From NCBI GenBank assembly GCA_050250755.1, contig JBFWOB010000026.1, positions 21,797-85,796 on the forward strand: DNA of 64,000 nt, given 5' to 3'. The notes beneath the pieces were generated by a model. That model was not told the DNA's origin. It was given only the letters and a program-made list of their open reading frames with translations, and searched no databases. Origin of the DNA: Ga0077555 sp050250755. Lineage in GTDB: Bacteria > Pseudomonadota > Alphaproteobacteria > Rhizobiales > Hyphomicrobiaceae. This document shows, in pieces, positions 40,987 through 49,769 of this stretch; positions within the stretch are counted from its first letter, which is position 1, and each line of letters opens with the position of its first letter. The position numbers and the translations under genes are program-made.

Positions 40987-42894
40987 ATGCTCGAGAAGCT
41001 GAGGCGTGGTGCCGCGAAAGCCCTAGTTTTCACACTCTTCAGCGTCCTCAGCCTGAGCTTTGCGATCTGGGGCATCGGAGACTTCATCAGTTCGACCTCG
41101 CAAGGCCCCATCGCCGAGGTCGGGAAAACGCGGATCTCGGCGCAGGAGTTCACATCGGCTCTTCAGCAGCGTCGTCAGTTGCTATCGCGCCAATTCGGTC
41201 AACCGATCTCGGCGGAGCAATCGCGAACGTTTGGCATTGATGCTGCCGTCCTCGGCGAGTTCATCAACGGCGCCGCCATCAGCAATTATGCAAGCAGCCT
41301 CGGCATGAGGCTTTCCGACCAGGCCGTGGCCGATATCATCAGGACCGATCCTGCGTTCCACGGCGCTGGAGACACGTTTAGCCGCCCCGTGTTCGACGAA
41401 CGCATCCGCCAGGCGGGCTTCAGCGAGCAGGCTTACTTCGCAGAGCGTCGCAAAAGTGAAATTCGCGAGCAGCTTTCCGAGGCACTCGTCGCGGGAATTA
41501 TAGCGCCGGATACGTTGGCCGATATCGTTTATCGATTCCGGGAGGAAACCCGCTCAGTCCGCTACATCACGCTCGACCAGGATAAGGTGCCGAACCCCGG
41601 CGAGCCGGACGAGGCCGCGCTCAAGTCGCTTTATGAAACGCAGAAAAGTGCGTTCACCGTACCAGAGCATCGCAAGGTCGCGGTGATGCTATTGACGCCT
41701 GAAGCGCTGAGAGAACGCACGAAGGTGACCGACGAGGACGTCCGCAAGGCGTGGGAGGATGCGCGCGATTCGTGGAACATCCCCGAACGGCGGCGCGTCC
41801 AGCAAATCTCCTACAAATCGAAAGAGGAGGCGGAGGGCGAGAAGAAAGCTATCGATGCCGGCAAAGGCTTCCTGATAGCAGCCCTCGAAGCAAACGGCGC
41901 CCAGGGCCGCCTCGACCAGGGCCTGATCGCACGCCGGGAAATTTCAGACGCCAATTTCGCCAAGGCTGCGTTCGAGTTGCCGCTCAACCAGGTCTCGGAG
42001 CCGATACAGGTGCGCGGCGGGTGGCTCCTCATCCGCGTTTCGGAGATCGAGCCGGGCAAGACTCGCACATTCGACGAGGTCAAGGCCGACGTCCGGCAGA
42101 GCCTCGAAGATGCGAAGTCCCGCGATCTTGTAGGAAAGATCCACGACGAGATCGAGGACAAGCTCGGAGCAACGGATGCTCCCGAAAAGCTGAAACTGGT
42201 CGCGAGCGAGTTGCATCTCAAGCTCCTCGAGGCCCCGAGCGTCGATGCAAAGGGGCTTGGCCCGGACGGCAAGCCCGCGTTCGAGCATCCGGACGCTGAG
42301 CGCTTCATTGCATCTGCCTTTGAGGGCGACACCTTCACGCCGCGTGAGACTATCACGTTGACCAACGGTGGCGAGGCGTGGGTCGAGGTGAGCGAGGTTC
42401 ACCCGGCGGTCACGAAGCCGTTTGAAGAGGTCAAGGCCGATGTCGAAAAGCTCTGGCGCGCCCGTGAGAAGCGGACCGCGTTGAACAAACTCGCGCAGGA
42501 GATCGTCGACAAGATCAAGGCAGGCGCGTCGCTTGAGAGCATCGCTACAGAACGCGGCGTCGAGGTGAAGACAACGCCCTCGTTCAAGCGCTCCGCTACA
42601 CCGACCGGCCTGTCTGCGGCCGCTGCGCGCGTGGCTTTTACCTTGCCCAAAGGCGGCGTTGGAACAGCAGCAGGCGCCGACGACAATACTCGCGTCGTGA
42701 TGGTTGTGAACGAGATCACGCCGGCTCCCACGCCTACCAAGGAGCAGACGGAAGCGCTGCGCAACGAACTCGCCACGGAGTTGCAGCGCGACACGCTCCA
42801 AACCTTCGTTACGGCCTTGCGCACGCGTCAAGGCGTACAAATCAATGAGAACGTCTACAAGCGGGCCGTCGGTCTCGATCAGCAGACCCAGTGA
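40987..42894 (+). CDS. ppiD: PpiD-like membrane-anchored peptidyl-prolyl isomerase/chaperone
   Basis: A 635-residue SurA-N/PpiD-family folding factor anchored by one N-terminal membrane span (about residues 14-35). The periplasmic part starts with the SurA_N-like chaperone region (AEVGKTRISAQEFTSALQQRRQLLS), and includes a parvulin-type segment around EKKAIDAGKGFLIAALEANGAQGRLDQGLIARREISDANFAKAAFELPLNQVSEPIQVRGGWLLIRV. The remainder is helical, with EVKADV repeats. It assists outer-membrane and periplasmic protein folding at the Sec exit. ATG 40987 follows AGGACGGG. It is followed directly by trpE. Confidence 0.88.
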   Translation: MLEKLRRGAAKALVFTLFSVLSLSFAIWGIGDFISSTSQGPIAEVGKTRISAQEFTSALQQRRQLLSRQFGQPISAEQSRTFGIDAAVLGEFINGAAISNYASSLGMRLSDQAVADIIRTDPAFHGAGDTFSRPVFDERIRQAGFSEQAYFAERRKSEIREQLSEALVAGIIAPDTLADIVYRFREETRSVRYITLDQDKVPNPGEPDEAALKSLYETQKSAFTVPEHRKVAVMLLTPEALRERTKVTDEDVRKAWEDARDSWNIPERRRVQQISYKSKEEAEGEKKAIDAGKGFLIAALEANGAQGRLDQGLIARREISDANFAKAAFELPLNQVSEPIQVRGGWLLIRVSEIEPGKTRTFDEVKADVRQSLEDAKSRDLVGKIHDEIEDKLGATDAPEKLKLVASELHLKLLEAPSVDAKGLGPDGKPAFEHPDAERFIASAFEGDTFTPRETITLTNGGEAWVEVSEVHPAVTKPFEEVKADVEKLWRAREKRTALNKLAQEIVDKIKAGASLESIATERGVEVKTTPSFKRSATPTGLSAAAARVAFTLPKGGVGTAAGADDNTRVVMVVNEITPAPTPTKEQTEALRNELATELQRDTLQTFVTALRTRQGVQINENVYKRAVGLDQQTQ

Positions 42895-42913
42895 TAGCCC
42901 TCCCGTAGAAAGA

Positions 42914-44506
42914 ATGCCCTTCGCGGCACCGGAAGGACGAGCAGTGACGACCGAAGCCCGTATGCCCCGCGACCTATTGGAGCCGGTCCTCGATGTGGAA
43001 CCATCGCTGGATGCGTTCTCCCGGACCTATGACGCGGGTCGCCCGGGCATCGTTTGGACTCGGTTGGTTGCAGATCTCGAAACCCCCGTCTCCGCGATGC
43101 TAAAGCTCGCCGAGGGGCGGCCAATGAGCTTCCTGCTCGAATCGGTTGAGGGTGGTGCCGTGCGCGGGCGGTACTCCATCATCGGTCTCGAGCCCGACGT
43201 TGTCTGGCGCGCGTTCGGCAATCGAGCGGAGATCAATGTGCGCCCAGTGGAGGCGCCGAGCGAGTTCGTCACTGAGATGCTGCCTACGCTTGCCTCGCTC
43301 CGCGCCCTCCTCGAGCGGTCGCGGATCGAGCTGCCGGCAGAGTTACCCCCGATGGCGGCCGGCGTCTTCGGCTACATGGGTTACGATACCGTGCGGCTCG
43401 TCGAACATCTGCCCGACGTTCCACCGGACGTGCTGGGCGTACCCGACTCCATCCTCATCCGGCCCACCGTGATGGTGATCTTCGATGCCGTGAAGGACGA
43501 GATGACCGTCGCCACGTCGGTGTTCCCGAAGCCGGGTGTAACCGCGGCCGCGGCCCGTGAACAAGCCATCGCTCAGGTCGTGCGTGTCGTTCGCAGCCTG
43601 GACGATCCCGTGCCGCATGGCGCCGCCCCCCTCGCCGCGCTCGAGGCGCCGGAGCCGGTATCGAACACGCCGGCTGCTGACTATCTGGCCATGGTAGACC
43701 GTTGCAAGGAATACATCGCGGCCGGCGATGCCTTCCAGATCGTGGTCTCGCAGCGTTTCTCGGCCCCATTCACGCTACCGGCCTTCGCGCTTTATCGTGC
43801 GCTTCGGCGAACAAATCCCTCCCCGTTTCTGTTCCACCTGGATTTCGGCGACTTCGCGCTGGTCGGCTCCAGTCCGGAAATCCTGGTTAGGGCGCGCGAT
43901 GGCCGCGTTACCATTCGCCCGCTTGCAGGCACCCGGCGCCGCGGCGCGACGCCCGAGGAGGATCGCAAGCTCGAAGAAGAGCTTGTCGCCGATCCCAAAG
44001 AGCGTGCCGAGCACTTGATGCTGCTCGATCTCGGCCGAAACGACGTCGGGCGCGTCGCCAAGATTGGAACCGTCGAGGTCGCGTCGAGCTTCGATGTCGA
44101 ACGCTACAGCCAGGTCATGCACCTCTCCTCCACCGTCAACGGAGAACTCGACCCTCGCTACGATGCTATCGATGCGCTGTTGGGCGGATTCCCAGCCGGT
44201 ACTCTCTCAGGCGCACCGAAAGTCCGCGCGATGAAGATCATCGACGAGTTGGAACGAGAAAAGCGCGGCCCTTATGCGGGTTGCGTGGGCTACTTTTCGG
44301 CCGACGGCAACATGGATACCTGCATCGTGCTGCGTACGGCACTCGTGAAGGATGGCCGCATGTATGTCCAAGCCGGCGCCGGCATCGTGGCCGACAGCGT
44401 GCCGTCCGAGGAGCAGAACGAGTGCGTCATCAAGGCGCGCGCCTTGTTCCGCGCTGCAGAGGAAGCCGTGCGCTTTGCCGGTCGCTCCCGGCGCGGGAAT
44501 AATTGA
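42914..44506 (+). CDS. trpE: Anthranilate synthase component I
   Basis: TrpE converts chorismate and ammonia to anthranilate, the first step of tryptophan synthesis. The 530-residue protein has the N-terminal tryptophan-binding region (SFLLESVEGG.RGRYSIIG) and the chorismate-binding C-terminal half with FQIVVSQRF, LVGSSPEILVR, IRPLAGTRRRG, LDLGRNDVGRV, FPAGTLSGAPKVRAMKIID and the closing GAGIVADSVPSEEQNE. The start is uncertain: ATG 42914, GTG 42944 or ATG 42962 are all possible. It follows ppiD by 19 bases, but trpG, trpD and trpC do not follow; a convergent gene begins 33 bases later. Confidence 0.94.
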   Translation: MPFAAPEGRAVTTEARMPRDLLEPVLDVEPSLDAFSRTYDAGRPGIVWTRLVADLETPVSAMLKLAEGRPMSFLLESVEGGAVRGRYSIIGLEPDVVWRAFGNRAEINVRPVEAPSEFVTEMLPTLASLRALLERSRIELPAELPPMAAGVFGYMGYDTVRLVEHLPDVPPDVLGVPDSILIRPTVMVIFDAVKDEMTVATSVFPKPGVTAAAAREQAIAQVVRVVRSLDDPVPHGAAPLAALEAPEPVSNTPAADYLAMVDRCKEYIAAGDAFQIVVSQRFSAPFTLPAFALYRALRRTNPSPFLFHLDFGDFALVGSSPEILVRARDGRVTIRPLAGTRRRGATPEEDRKLEEELVADPKERAEHLMLLDLGRNDVGRVAKIGTVEVASSFDVERYSQVMHLSSTVNGELDPRYDAIDALLGGFPAGTLSGAPKVRAMKIIDELEREKRGPYAGCVGYFSADGNMDTCIVLRTALVKDGRMYVQAGAGIVADSVPSEEQNECVIKARALFRAAEEAVRFAGRSRRGNN

Positions 44507-44539
44507 AAAACTCCTGCGCGACACCAGTGCCTCGCCGGA

Positions 44540-46651
44540 TCATCGGGGGTTTGGGAAATCAACGGCATTCGCTAGCTGCTCGAGGACGGCGGGCGGAATA
44601 GCGCGCCCACCTGCGCACTCTGGCCGGCGCAGACTATCGAGCAGCGCGGCCGCGTCTCCATCAAAACTTGGACTTATAGCCCGGCGCGCGATACCCGTCG
44701 CAACCGCGCCATCCGCCGATCTCGCCTGACAGGCTAGCTCGACGAGGTGACGGGTGAGCCGTGCTTTGCGGTCGCTCAGTCGGACTTGCGCCGAAAGCCC
44801 TCCGGACTGGGCGTACGGGACAATCGCCTCCGCGCCCGTGATTCGGCTACCCGTTGGGACAAGCGATCCGACCACGGTGGCTGCCTGGGCACTCGCCTCC
44901 TCGCTTGCACGTATGAACGTGAGCCACGAGCTGCCGGATTCGGCGTCGGCAGTCGATGACGCATCGCCAACCTTATCAAGCCAAGCCAAAGCTTTGCCCT
45001 GACTGGGCCCCGGCAAGCGCGTCAGCACTCGACGCAGAGCGTCCAGCTCTGCTTGGGAGGGTGCCTTGCCGTCGAGCGCTGTAATATCTGCCAGCGCACT
45101 TTCGGCACCGTTCGGGATACGGGCGAGCCACACACGGCTCTCGCGCAGACTCGCTGCTCGCATGCGTGCGCCCGTCAGGTCAGCCCCAATCAGCCGCGCC
45201 TGAAACAGACTGGCGGCCTCGAGGTCGGCATTGCGCAGCGTAGCCCCCTCAAGCCCAGCGCCGTTGAGGACTGCGCCCCGCATGACAGCCTTGGTCAGTA
45301 CGGCCCCCGCAAGACTGGCATTCGCAAGATTGGCGCCTTCCAGCGATGCCGCAGTCAGGTTCGCTCGCTGAAGGTTCACTCCTTGGAGATCCGCCTTGTC
45401 GAGATGCGCACCGGCGAGGTTCACGCCTGAAAGATCGGCGTGCAACAGCATCGCGTCGGAAAGATTCGCTCCGGCAAAGCGAGCACCAGAAAGATCCACT
45501 CCATCCAAAATCGCGCCAGCCAACAGTGCTTTCGCGAAATCTGCACCTCGCCCGCGGGTACAGGTCACTATTTCACGGCCGCGTGGGACATCGGCTCGGT
45601 CACCGACGCAACCCATCGACACCCCCCGGAGGTCGGCCCCGACCAGACTCGCCCCATCCAGATTGGCGCCCGTGAGATCGGCATCAGTCAAGGCGCTTCG
45701 ATCAAGGCGAGCAAACCGCAGATCGCGCTCGCGCAAGTTGAGTTTCGATCGCCCGCTCGCTTTCTGCCTGGCACTTGTCAGATCCACGTCTGACACGTTC
45801 AGGTTGCGATCGAGGAGCCCGAACAAGACACGCTGGTCAGACCCGGAATGGAGCACACCCGATTGCGATGCCCCGCCGCCAAGCTTACCGCTGACCGAAT
45901 CCAGCGGCTCCCCGGGGATCGTTAAAACCAAAAACGCGAGAATCGCGCTGAAACCAGCCGCGACCACGGCGATCGCGGACCGCACGGGGCTGGCACGAAA
46001 TGTCCTGCCAATGGCCAACCGCAGCGATTGCTCAGACCGAACGAGAAATACCGCCGTCAGGGACAGCAAGACGATGTCAGTCGCGACCAGTAACCGGTGC
46101 GCCCATGTAATCCCGGTATGATGAAACGGCAGAAACGTCGCCTGAGTGAAAAGCAATGCGAAGATCGGCAGAGCGACCAAGCTGAGCCAAGCCAAGCCGT
46201 GCAGCAAGACACTGACAACCCAGCTTCGCTCTGGTCCCGCAATAGCTTGCACTGGAAAGAAGTTATTCAGCTCCAGGCGTAACGGGTGCGTCCGCTGGTC
46301 CGTGGCCTCGACCATGCGAAGCGCGGCGTCGAGTTCGAGCGATTTCCGCGTCAAAACTACAAGTTGTGCCAGCAGCGCGAAGTGCACTACGAGCACGACC
46401 GACGGCACGATCAGCGAGAATCGCGCGAGCTCCAACCTGACGTTGAGCAATGGGAGCGGAATTTCGGCACCCACCAGCAGATCTCGATGGGTGATACCTG
46501 CAACAGCCACCAGCACATAGCAGATCGCACCGAGAAAGATCAGCCAAGCCGTATGCGCCGCTTGGCTCGAGGCGTTGACCGCTTCGAGCAGGCTGTATGG
46601 GTTGACCGGAGCCTCCCCCTCGATGTTGGTCTCACGCGTCACATCACTCAT
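44540..46651 (-). CDS. Membrane protein with pentapeptide-repeat domain
   Basis: A 703-residue protein. The first 260 residues have about six membrane spans (for example AWLIFLGAICYVLVAVAGI, LIVPSVVLVVHFALLAQLVVL, LHGLAWLSLVALPIFALLF, LLVATDIVLLSLTAVFLV, and SAIAVVAAGFSAILAFLVLTI). From about 300 to 510 come pentapeptide repeats of the form A(D/N)LxG, interrupted by a cysteine-containing insert (GCVGDR...VTCTRG). These repeats fold as a right-handed beta-helix. A helical C-terminal domain of about 190 residues ends the protein. Function unknown; it sits between trpE and sciP, facing trpE. Confidence 0.82.
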   Translation of the reverse strand: MSDVTRETNIEGEAPVNPYSLLEAVNASSQAAHTAWLIFLGAICYVLVAVAGITHRDLLVGAEIPLPLLNVRLELARFSLIVPSVVLVVHFALLAQLVVLTRKSLELDAALRMVEATDQRTHPLRLELNNFFPVQAIAGPERSWVVSVLLHGLAWLSLVALPIFALLFTQATFLPFHHTGITWAHRLLVATDIVLLSLTAVFLVRSEQSLRLAIGRTFRASPVRSAIAVVAAGFSAILAFLVLTIPGEPLDSVSGKLGGGASQSGVLHSGSDQRVLFGLLDRNLNVSDVDLTSARQKASGRSKLNLRERDLRFARLDRSALTDADLTGANLDGASLVGADLRGVSMGCVGDRADVPRGREIVTCTRGRGADFAKALLAGAILDGVDLSGARFAGANLSDAMLLHADLSGVNLAGAHLDKADLQGVNLQRANLTAASLEGANLANASLAGAVLTKAVMRGAVLNGAGLEGATLRNADLEAASLFQARLIGADLTGARMRAASLRESRVWLARIPNGAESALADITALDGKAPSQAELDALRRVLTRLPGPSQGKALAWLDKVGDASSTADAESGSSWLTFIRASEEASAQAATVVGSLVPTGSRITGAEAIVPYAQSGGLSAQVRLSDRKARLTRHLVELACQARSADGAVATGIARRAISPSFDGDAAALLDSLRRPECAGGRAIPPAVLEQLANAVDFPNPR

Positions 46652-46881
46652 GACAACACCAATCCCGACCCGTTGCGGATCCAGGCTGAATGTCTCTAGC
46701 GCTTAGAACATCTTGAGGGCATCCACCCGGGCCAATGTGTCCCACCCGGGCGCTTATCAAGTGGTTTGTCCACAAGAAACAGTACGCTTACCGAATATGG
46801 AGAAGCGTCGAACCCGCGGGACGCACACGATTATATCGCATCCCGCGCCACGCGTTAGCTGATCGTTCCGAAACGAAACGC

Positions 46882-47160
46882 TCAGCTACGGTAATCCTGG
46901 ATGCGCGTCGCGCGGAGGCCGGCAAGCCCATGCTTATCGATAGAGCGCTGCCAGGACAAAAACTCGTCCACGGTTAGCTTGTAGCGCTCGCACGCCTCCT
47001 CCAAGCTGAGGAGACCGCCACGAACCGCGGCGACGACCTCTGCCTTGCGCCGGATAACCCAACGCTTCGTATCCCGTGGGGGAAGGTCCGCGACAGTCAG
47101 GGGACTGCCATCCGGACCAATCACGTAGCGTGCACGCGATCTGAACTGCTGATCGGTCAT
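46882..47160 (-). CDS. sciP: SciP-like CtrA inhibitor (DUF1153)
   Basis: A 92-residue DUF1153 helix-turn-helix protein. The body reads YVIGPDGSPLTVADLPPRDTKRWVIRRKAEVVAAVRGGLLSLEEACERYKLTVDEFLSWQ, then a basic C-terminus, matching SciP of Caulobacter crescentus, which binds the master regulator CtrA and blocks its transcription activation in newborn swarmer cells. Its presence places the organism in the alphaproteobacteria. It is divergent from a small hypothetical gene over 371 bases that include AT-rich inverted repeats. Confidence 0.9.
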   Translation of the reverse strand: MTDQQFRSRARYVIGPDGSPLTVADLPPRDTKRWVIRRKAEVVAAVRGGLLSLEEACERYKLTVDEFLSWQRSIDKHGLAGLRATRIQDYRS

Positions 47161-47531
47161 GATACTCGATACACTCTCTTTGACCTGGACCTACATGCTA
47201 CCGCGACGCCCTTAATTTGCACTGAAGCGACACGGTTAACTTTCCCAGACCCATTGCACCAATTTTATCATAAAATTCCATGACATGAATGGCACCGCTC
47301 ACAAATGGTAAACGCCCGCGCCTCCTTCTGCCAAGAATCATTGCAGCAACCGCCAGATTGTCGCACTCTTGGGTTGCCAATCTGGAACGCTCAGTACCAA
47401 TCGCAATGCAATAGTCGAGCGCGCGGCCACGGCGTTAACTACGCTCGTGCCCTGGAAGCGTTCCATGCCCGGCCTACATTCACGTTATGACGTACGATCG
47501 CCTTACAGAACGAAACGAGAGGGAAAGCGAT
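47161..47531. other. Intergenic region upstream of sciP
   Basis: A 371-base region between divergent starts, with an AT-rich island at about 47205-47285. It contains one GANTC (CcrM-type) site at 47335, a TTAA at 47212 and a GTTAAC at 47235; the last two are not spaced like a CtrA box (TTAA-N7-TTAA). A near-perfect AT palindrome lies at 47261-47277. No coding frame in it is convincing. Confidence 0.5.
47261..47277. promoter_or_regulatory. AT-only palindrome, possible operator of sciP
   Basis: A perfect inverted repeat of 8 bases on each side of a single central C (47261-47268 and 47270-47277). The arms are only A and T in a GC-rich background. A 17-base dyad is typical of a helix-turn-helix dimer site. 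It is about 100 bases upstream of the sciP start, on the promoter side. No regulator is identified. Confidence 0.4.
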
Positions 47532-47831
47532 ATGTCTACCGGATCCAAGTCGGAGTTGCAGATGCGCCTGAAAGCTCTCGGCAAGCGCATTCAGGAGCAT
47601 CGTCATCACTCGGCCACGGCAAGCGGCGTGCCGTATGGCGCATCCCAATGGAACGAGATTTTGGCGTCACACGAGACGCTGGTACGTCATATGGCGGACG
47701 AGCGGGACCACGACGCGAGCGCAATCGAGCGCATGCACGCTGACGTAGAAGCGCTGACGCTCTCATTGGATGAGTGGATTCGAGGGATCGACCGGCACTA
47801 CGAGACGAAAGGCGGCGGCAGCAGCTCATAA
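47532..47831 (+). CDS. Small hypothetical helical protein
   Basis: A 99-residue protein with no recognised domain. It is polar and largely helical in appearance (SELQMRLKALGKRIQEHRHHSA, ASHETLVRHMADERDHDASAIERMHADVEALTLSLDEWIRGID), with several histidines and a Gly/Ser tail. No signal peptide, membrane span or cysteine. ATG 47532 is preceded by GAGGGA; an upstream ATG at 47487 is in the same frame. Likely real because of its coherent helical sequence and good ribosome-binding site, but its function is unknown. Confidence 0.55.
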   Translation: MSTGSKSELQMRLKALGKRIQEHRHHSATASGVPYGASQWNEILASHETLVRHMADERDHDASAIERMHADVEALTLSLDEWIRGIDRHYETKGGGSSS

Positions 47832-47873
47832 GAGCCGCTGCGCACCGACCTTTAAGCTGCGATCCAAGCGCAA

Positions 47874-48866
47874 CTAGGCGCCCAGAGTCGACTGTATTTC
47901 GGCGATACGTGCGCGTGCCGCGTCGTTCAACCCACCCTTTGAGACGGCTGACGCCGCACCTTCGAATTGCTCCGGTGTCGCGATCCCGACTTGCAGGGTC
48001 GATACTGCGGGGTGGCTCGCGACGAAACGAATGGCAAGCTCCACCTTGTCCTGGGTGCCCGCGATCGCAACCACCGGATCGAACGCGCGAGCCCTCGCCA
48101 CGTCGGTGCGATAGTCCGCTCCCGAACCAATCGGCGCGACCTCCTGCGCACCCAGAGGATGGCGGCTCTCCTCACCGGAGAGCGCACCTCCGGCCAGCGC
48201 GCGAATAACGATCGTTCCCATGCCAGCGGCCGACGCCTTCTCCAACAGTTGCCCATAGTCCTGGGCTGGGAAGCCTTTGGGGAGCGCACTCCCAGCACTT
48301 GGATTGAGCATGTTGTAGACGATCTGCGCTGTGTCGAAGGCCCCTGCCTCCACCACGCGATGCAGCGCAGCCGTGTCTCCGATGGCGGTGATCCCGGCGA
48401 AGCGGATCTTGCCCGCCTGCTTGAGACGTTCGAACGCGGGCACCACCTCGCCCAGCACGACGTCGGGATGGAGATCGCGCGGCCGGCCCTCCGGCGAGAT
48501 CGAGTTATGAAGCTGCAGGATATCAACCTGTTCCCGCTGCAGACGCCGCAGGCTGTCGTCGATCGACTGGTTGATGGCCGCCGCGATATTGCTGCGTTGG
48601 TCCGGCGGCACGTTGACCTTCGTGCCAAGGACCACGTCCGGCTTTAACTCACGGAAAATGCGGCCGACATTCGTCTCCGATGCCCCGTTCCCATAGAGCG
48701 GTGCCGTGTCGAAGAAGTTGATGCCGATCTCCAGCGCCCGTTTCACTGCGCGCATCTGGTCTGCGGGATCGCCTTTGGTCATCAAGCCGCCAACCGCGCC
48801 GCAGCCGAAAGTCAGCAACGATACGTCGAGCCCGGTGCGTCCGAATTTTCGTTTTTGCATAGCCAT
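47874..48866 (-). CDS. Aldo/keto reductase
   Basis: A 330-residue AKR with the (beta/alpha)8 fold. The catalytic Asp-Tyr pair lies in GINFFDTAPLYGNGASE, the Lys in VVLGTKVNV and the His in VDILQLHNSI. The C-terminal VRALAGGALSG and VSTLQVGIATPEQFEGA blocks fit the AKR11/12-like group. ATG 48866 or the second Met at 48860 may be the start. It forms a minus-strand pair with the thioredoxin-fold gene downstream of it in coordinate order, about 25 bases apart. The substrate cannot be inferred. Confidence 0.88.
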   Translation of the reverse strand: MAMQKRKFGRTGLDVSLLTFGCGAVGGLMTKGDPADQMRAVKRALEIGINFFDTAPLYGNGASETNVGRIFRELKPDVVLGTKVNVPPDQRSNIAAAINQSIDDSLRRLQREQVDILQLHNSISPEGRPRDLHPDVVLGEVVPAFERLKQAGKIRFAGITAIGDTAALHRVVEAGAFDTAQIVYNMLNPSAGSALPKGFPAQDYGQLLEKASAAGMGTIVIRALAGGALSGEESRHPLGAQEVAPIGSGADYRTDVARARAFDPVVAIAGTQDKVELAIRFVASHPAVSTLQVGIATPEQFEGAASAVSKGGLNDAARARIAEIQSTLGA

Positions 48867-48890
48867 GATCCTTTCTGAATGATGGGGCGC

Positions 48891-49571
48891 CTAGTCAGGC
48901 TGCGTGGTCTTGGCCCCTTCCGACGTGGTCTTCAGCGCATCACGTTGCGCCATGCGTGCGATATGGAAGCGCTGGAAATTTGGATCCTTCTCGTAAATCT
49001 TGGCTCTGACCCACGCGAAAAGATCGAGGAAAGTTGCAGGACCGAACCCGAGCGGCAATCGCGCGACCTCGAGCGGTGTGCCCCATTTCGCCGCCTGTCC
49101 CTCGATGTCCTCCTTGAAGAACACGATGGTCGGAGTGAACATCACGCCCCAGCGTTCGGCCAGTTTCTTTTCGGTGAGGCGGGTCCCATCGAAATCGGTA
49201 ACCTCGCGTGCGCCCCACAGATTGAGCTGAATGATTGAGAAATTGCGGCGCACGTAATCGTTGATGTAGCGCTGCGATAGCACCTCGGTGTGCATCCGTG
49301 TGCAGTAGATGCAGCCCCGTTGCTCGAAAATGACAGCAAAACGGCGCCCGAGGGACTTCGCCTCCGCATGGTCGTCCTTCAAATCGAGGAACGACTGGAC
49401 GAACCAGCGCTGATGGAACAGCCCGTCGTCCCCCTTCTGCGGCTCAACGCGTGGCTCGATAGGCCCCGAGACCGGTGGCAGCTCCGGCGGCTCGACAGCC
49501 GCCCCGGCCCCCACTCCAAGGATGGCGAATGCACCGGCCATCAACAGGCCTCGCCAAAGAGCGGTGCGCAT
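48891..49571 (-). CDS. Exported thioredoxin-fold protein (SoxW-like)
   Basis: A 226-residue protein with a signal peptide (residues 1-25, AGAA/VE) and a thioredoxin-like domain. The redox motif is FEQRGCIYCTRMHTEVL (CxxC), with a cis-proline in FTPTIVFFKED and later conserved LGFGPATFLDLFAWV. The CIYC motif and the insertion after it resemble SoxW and DsbC/thioredoxin_2-type periplasmic proteins. It would reduce or exchange disulfides in the periplasm. It precedes the aldo/keto reductase on the same strand. Confidence 0.84.
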   Translation of the reverse strand: MRTALWRGLLMAGAFAILGVGAGAAVEPPELPPVSGPIEPRVEPQKGDDGLFHQRWFVQSFLDLKDDHAEAKSLGRRFAVIFEQRGCIYCTRMHTEVLSQRYINDYVRRNFSIIQLNLWGAREVTDFDGTRLTEKKLAERWGVMFTPTIVFFKEDIEGQAAKWGTPLEVARLPLGFGPATFLDLFAWVRAKIYEKDPNFQRFHIARMAQRDALKTTSEGAKTTQPD

Positions 49572-49769
49572 TATGTCTCTTTCCAGCTGCCCGAGGTTGC
49601 TTGAAGTCTAGGCGCCTTCCGTGGCCAAGCCAACAAGCTCGGTATTTCACTCCGGCAAGAGATCGTCTCTGGTCGACGCAATGGACACATTGACCAACGC
49701 TTGGACAGTCGCTCAGATCTGCTCCGGTGGGGTAATTTGATATCGGCTGGCGAGGCGGGGACGCATCAT

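Noticed and set aside
47212..47240. CtrA binding box upstream of sciP
   Set aside because: TTAA at 47212 and GTTAAC at 47235 are 24 bases apart, not the 11 required for TTAA-N7-TTAA.
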